Shown: positions 5,084 to 8,106 of the stretch, piece by piece
How positions within the stretch are numbered: the first letter of the stretch is position 1
Layout of the letters: the number at the start of each line of letters is the position of its first letter
Assembly (NCBI GenBank): GCA_030431355.1
Contig: JAUIJG010000238.1
Coordinates: forward strand, 1-8,106
Direction of reading: 5' to 3'
DNA: 8,106 nt
Origin: a bacterium
GTDB taxonomy: Bacteria; Cyanobacteriota; Vampirovibrionia; Obscuribacterales; Obscuribacteraceae
Notes under the pieces: model-generated
The model's database searches: none
Seen by the model: the letters and a program-made list of their open reading frames with translations, nothing else
Told to the model about the DNA's origin: nothing
Translations under genes and position numbers: made by a program

Positions 5084-7348
5084 TTGGCCAAGCGCAGATC
5101 CGTAGCTAGAAAAAAGAAAGGAGAAGGAATTCTCCGAGCCTTCGGCACATTATTCAAGGTGTCCCTGGTGCTTGTGTGCGTGATTCTGGCCTGCGGACTG
5201 GGTTATGTCGGCGCGTATCTCTGGGGTGAGATGCAGGATTTGCCCGATGTCACTCTCGTGGAAAGATTCGAACCGATTGAAGCCATTCAGATTTTTGATA
5301 AATTCGATCACCTTGTATGCACCGTGGAAGGTGACGAAGATCGAAGAGTGATACCACTTAATCAAGTATCAACCCAGATGCAGCAGGCCATATTAGCCGC
5401 AGAAGATCATGATTTTTACGAACACAATGGTATTAACCTGAAAAGCATCTTGCGGGCGGCAAGAACCAATATCAAAGCAGGCCACGTTGTGGAGGGCGGC
5501 TCCACTATCACCCAGCAGCTAGTGAAAAATTTATTTTTCACAAAGGCCGGCAGAACCTATGACCGAAAGCTAAAAGAAGCGTACATGGCCTACAGCCTTG
5601 AAAGCAGATACGACAAAGAAAAAATCCTGGAGATGTACCTGAACCAGATTTATTTCGGCAACAACGCCTATGGTATCGAAAGGGCAGCGAAAAGATATTT
5701 CAATAAGCGAGCGGCAGAGCTGAACCTGGCGGAATCAGCCTTCCTGGCAGGTCTGGTAAAAGCCCCCTCCAACCTGGGCTCTAAAAAAAGTAGAGACAAA
5801 GCATTCGAGCGTCAAAGAGATATCCTGGCCAAGATGGTGGAATACGGTTATATAACCACTGACCAGGCCAAGACAGCCAAAGAGCGCAAGCTTACCTTTA
5901 AGAAAGGGCGAAATCCGCTCCAGAAGTACCCCTACTATATTAGTTATGTTATGGAGCTTCTGAGAGAGAGATTCAGCCAGGCGGAGTTGAGAAGACAGGG
6001 TCTTCATGTATACACAAACCTGGACCCGGTCGCCCAGGAGCTGGCAGAAAATACACTTAACGAAAGAATCGCCAAAGCACCCAAGGGTGTGAGCCAGGGC
6101 GCCCTCGTCTCCATATCGGTTCAGGATGGCTCTGTAATCGCCTTAGTCGGCGGTGTGGGAAACTTCTGGAAAAATCAATTCAACCGGGCCACCCACCCCC
6201 ACACGGCAGGTTCTTCATTCAAGCCCTTTGTCTACCTCACGGCCTTTCTCCGGGGTGTCTACACCCCTAATACAATTGTGGAAGACACCCCACTGGTAAT
6301 TAAGCAAAAGTGGGGACTACCCGACTATGCGCCTAAAAACTTTGACCACAAGTACATGGGCAAGATACCGGTGCGCAAAGCTCTCATGTTCTCCCGGAAC
6401 ATTCCCTCGGTAAGAACGGCACAATTGTTGGGCATGGAGGGTATTGTCGAGACCGCGCGTCAAGCCGGCATCACCTCCAAACTCGATCCAAACTTATCGC
6501 TAGCGCTTGGTAGTTCGGCAATTTCGCCCCTGGACATGGCATGCGCCTATTCCACCTTTGCCAGAGCGGGTGTAAGAATTCCACCTCAAATTCTGCGAAA
6601 GATAGAAAACAACCGTGGTCAGGTCATTGAAGTCTTCGAACCTAAAGTCGATAAAGTGTTCGGTGTCGAGCCGGTGGCAAGGCTGGTAAGCATTCTTCAG
6701 GATGTGGTCGAAAAAGGCACAGGAAGGGCCGCTAGACTGAAAGACCGACCGGTAGCTGGAAAAACCGGCACGGCAGATGAAGGTAGGGACATCTGGTTCA
6801 ATGGATTTACACCGGATATGGTGACAATTGTCTGGGCTGGCAACGACGAGAATAAGCCGATCAAAGGAAGACATATTACCGGTGGTGGCATCATGGCTCC
6901 CCTCTGGCACCAATATATGGAAGCCTATTACAAAGCGAGACCCCATCCGGCAGGCTCTTTCATAGCTCCTACACCGACACTGGAAGAACAAGAAGAGAAC
7001 GCTCGCAACACGGAAAATGAGCAGCTGGCGGGTGTTGATCAAAACCAGCCAGGAGAAGAAGAAGAGAGCAATGCCACTCCTGATATCCAACCGGTTCAAA
7101 ACAATCCAAACGTAACTCCGGCTCCCATCGATCCACTGCTGGGCCCGATAACGCCAGCTCCAGCGCCGGCACCGGCTCCGGCACCCACTCCATCTATTGC
7201 ACCTGGTGCCGGTCAAGCACCTGTTCCGGCTCCATCCATTGGAACAGCCCCGGTTCCCAGACCAGCACCGGCGGTAACAAAGCCTAAGAAAGTACCGACC
7301 ACAGCACCCAGTTTGTCGCCCCATAACGAAAATCTTCTTGATTTCTAG
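5084..7348 (+). CDS. mrcA: Class A penicillin-binding protein (PBP1A family, bifunctional peptidoglycan synthase)
   Basis: A 754-residue bifunctional enzyme that polymerises lipid II into glycan strands and cross-links the stem peptides at the outer face of the inner membrane. A basic cytoplasmic N-terminus (KRRSVARKKK) precedes one membrane anchor (about 24-46). The GT51 glycosyltransferase domain (about 85-260) shows EDHDFYEHNG (catalytic E107), EGGSTITQQLVKN (second Glu, E137), RKLKEAYMA and KILEMYLNQIYFG. The transpeptidase domain (about 335-615) shows the SxxK motif at S377-K380 (GSSFKP), SRN at 437-439 and KTG at 560-562, so both active sites look intact. From about 630 the protein ends in a disordered acidic then Pro/Ala-rich tail with an alternating PA run at 691-701. 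The TTG start is supported by a strong ribosome-binding site. A small membrane-protein gene follows after 14 bases, probably in the same operon. The gene symbol is by analogy with E. coli PBP1A. Confidence 0.96.
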   Translation: MAKRRSVARKKKGEGILRAFGTLFKVSLVLVCVILACGLGYVGAYLWGEMQDLPDVTLVERFEPIEAIQIFDKFDHLVCTVEGDEDRRVIPLNQVSTQMQQAILAAEDHDFYEHNGINLKSILRAARTNIKAGHVVEGGSTITQQLVKNLFFTKAGRTYDRKLKEAYMAYSLESRYDKEKILEMYLNQIYFGNNAYGIERAAKRYFNKRAAELNLAESAFLAGLVKAPSNLGSKKSRDKAFERQRDILAKMVEYGYITTDQAKTAKERKLTFKKGRNPLQKYPYYISYVMELLRERFSQAELRRQGLHVYTNLDPVAQELAENTLNERIAKAPKGVSQGALVSISVQDGSVIALVGGVGNFWKNQFNRATHPHTAGSSFKPFVYLTAFLRGVYTPNTIVEDTPLVIKQKWGLPDYAPKNFDHKYMGKIPVRKALMFSRNIPSVRTAQLLGMEGIVETARQAGITSKLDPNLSLALGSSAISPLDMACAYSTFARAGVRIPPQILRKIENNRGQVIEVFEPKVDKVFGVEPVARLVSILQDVVEKGTGRAARLKDRPVAGKTGTADEGRDIWFNGFTPDMVTIVWAGNDENKPIKGRHITGGGIMAPLWHQYMEAYYKARPHPAGSFIAPTPTLEEQEENARNTENEQLAGVDQNQPGEEEESNATPDIQPVQNNPNVTPAPIDPLLGPITPAPAPAPAPAPTPSIAPGAGQAPVPAPSIGTAPVPRPAPAVTKPKKVPTTAPSLSPHNENLLDF
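7154..7300 (+). repeat. Pro/Ala-rich low-complexity tail of the PBP
   Basis: The codons alternate between CCN and GCN, encoding PAPAPAPAPAP (residues 691-701) and then looser PAP/PVP units up to about residue 730. Hexamer-like units such as CCGGCACCGGCTCCGGC recur at DNA level. Such tails are usually flexible spacers that may cross or bind the cell wall. Confidence 0.7.
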
Positions 7349-7362
7349 TTCGAGATCTTCTA

Positions 7363-7758
7363 TTGACTAGCACTGAGCCGGAAGTAACCTTCAAAAAGTC
7401 CAGAGCATCCCTGATTTGGGTGGCTGTTGTACTACTGATTCTGATCACACTATTTCTACAGACGAGCCTCAATAAACAACCGGGATACAACATTGTAGTA
7501 CTCACTCCGCCTGGAACAATAGATTCGGAAGTCCTGGTGGACGGCAAGGCACGAACCAGGACTAAAAGCGCAAAAGAGCTTGGCAGTAAGGGTGGGATAG
7601 CCTGGCTTACCCTGAGCGACGGTAATTACTTGATCGAGCTAAAAAAAGGGGCAAGCATACTGGCCGGCAAAAATGTCCTGGTAAAAGGCAAAGCCCTTGT
7701 CAACATTGAATCCGAAGCCCAGTCAGAAGCACAACATAAATCGCCCGACACCCAGTAG
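7363..7758 (+). CDS. Small single-pass membrane protein of unknown function
   Basis: I do not recognise this 131-residue protein. It has a short charged N-terminus, one strong hydrophobic helix at about 16-33 (SLIWVAVVLLILITLFL), and then a domain of about 75 residues expected outside the cytoplasm. That domain looks beta-rich: NIVVLTPPG, SEVLVDGKA, WLTLSDGNYLIELKKG, NVLVKGKALVNI. The VDGKA...LSDGNYLIELKK pattern faintly recalls PEGA-type surface domains, but this is a guess. The C-terminus is polar (EAQSEAQHKSPDTQ). The TTG at 7363 is the first possible start after an in-frame TGA at 7339; the ribosome-binding site is weak. It lies 14 bases behind the PBP stop codon, so the two are probably co-transcribed. 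A link to cell-wall synthesis is suggested by position only. Confidence 0.75.
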   Translation: MTSTEPEVTFKKSRASLIWVAVVLLILITLFLQTSLNKQPGYNIVVLTPPGTIDSEVLVDGKARTRTKSAKELGSKGGIAWLTLSDGNYLIELKKGASILAGKNVLVKGKALVNIESEAQSEAQHKSPDTQ

Positions 7759-7769
7759 CCTGGAGCCAG

Positions 7770-7785
7770 AGGGGAAAGCGCCCCT
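7770..7785 (+). terminator. Weak hairpin after the PBP unit, possible terminator
   Basis: AGGGG (7770-7774) can pair with CCCCT (7781-7785) around a 6-base loop, 11 bases beyond the stop codon of the small membrane protein. There is no T-run after it, so it may be a weak or factor-dependent terminator, or nothing. Confidence 0.25.
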
Positions 7786-7874
7786 ATCCCCCTTGCAACC
7801 ATTCAAAAGATAAGGCAATTCAAGATAAACTTATGAAACTCAAAAGAGTGGATTAGTATCTGGAAGAGAACCGA

Positions 7875-8106
7875 ATGGAATCGAAACTAATGGGTTTGGT
7901 GGGCTTTGTCTCCATACTGGGAACAGCATTCCTCCTCTCCAACAACAGAAAAAAAATCAATTATCGCCTGGTTCTGTCGGGTCTGCTTCTTCAGCTCATA
8001 ATGGCAGTATTTGTTTTAAAAGTCCCATTCGGGCAGAGCCTCTTCCAGAACCTGGGCGATGGTATTACCGCACTTCTTGAGTGCTCGGACAAAGGCGCCG
8101 GATTCG
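7875..8106 (+). CDS. nupC: NupC-type concentrative nucleoside transporter, N-terminal part (cut by window edge)
   Basis: The first 77 codons of an inner-membrane protein of the CNT family, which imports nucleosides with sodium ions or protons. The protein opens MESKLMGLVGFVSILGTAFL, a first membrane helix (about 4-22), then SNNRKKINYRLV, a basic loop typical of NupC proteins, and a second helix (about 30-48) ending LKVPFG. LFQNLGDGITALLECSDKGAGF follows and corresponds to the family's early LF..LGD.v..lL.f...GA.F stretch. The ATG at 7875 follows an in-frame TAG at 7854 and has GGAAGAGA five bases upstream, so the start is well supported. The gene runs off the right edge. It lies 116 bases after the preceding gene and may have its own promoter, though I see no strong one. 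Confidence 0.88.
   Translation, partial: MESKLMGLVGFVSILGTAFLLSNNRKKINYRLVLSGLLLQLIMAVFVLKVPFGQSLFQNLGDGITALLECSDKGAGF

Noticed and set aside
6500..7324. A 274-codon open frame on the minus strand
   Set aside because: It lies wholly inside the PBP gene in antisense, is rich in Arg, Cys, Trp and Ser, and shows no recognisable domain. It is a shadow of the real gene.
7833..7856. A 7-codon mini-ORF upstream of nupC (ATG to TAG)
   Set aside because: It has no ribosome-binding site and no sign of a leader-peptide attenuator such as repeated codons or a following terminator.

Overview
The window looks like chromosomal DNA of a Gram-negative-type bacterium of the cyanobacterial phylum, most likely a non-photosynthetic relative (Melainabacteria/Vampirovibrionia, perhaps Obscuribacterales). 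This is inference. It rests on a RpoB N-terminus whose wording is close to cyanobacterial RpoB (EIQKASFRWF, DYTGRLELHFL, GTFIINGAERVIV), on rpoB having its own promoter, and on a membrane Ser/Thr kinase carrying TPRs. No photosynthesis gene is seen. Base composition is moderate (about half G+C), and nothing stands out as foreign.

Layout from left to right. (1) The 5' end of rpoB lies on the minus strand (488 down to the window edge), with a good sigma70-type promoter near 569-598. (2) A divergent intergenic region of about 400 bases leads to a tRNA gene at 884-979 with anticodon TCA, a 6-bp D stem and a long variable arm: selenocysteine tRNA (selC). (3) A Xer-type tyrosine recombinase (1126-2202) has all six catalytic residues but carries a roughly 65-residue Ala/Gly/Gln-rich insertion in its N-terminal DNA-binding domain. 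It ends at a clear intrinsic terminator (2231-2259). (4) A two-gene unit follows: a small TPR protein with a C-terminal CxxC...CxxC knuckle (2431-3015), then a transmembrane Ser/Thr kinase with an outer TPR domain (about 3095-4954). (5) A second unit, with its own TATAAT promoter, holds a class A penicillin-binding protein (5084-7348) and a small single-pass membrane protein of unknown function (7363-7758). (6) The start of a NupC-type nucleoside transporter (7875 to the edge) closes the window.

Taken together this is mostly a core region: transcription, chromosome-dimer resolution, cell-wall synthesis and nutrient uptake. The less usual items are the selenocysteine tRNA in this lineage, the inflated Xer, the TPR/zinc-knuckle plus TPR-kinase pair, and the unassigned membrane protein behind the PBP. 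I found no CRISPR array, insertion sequence, phage gene or defence island.
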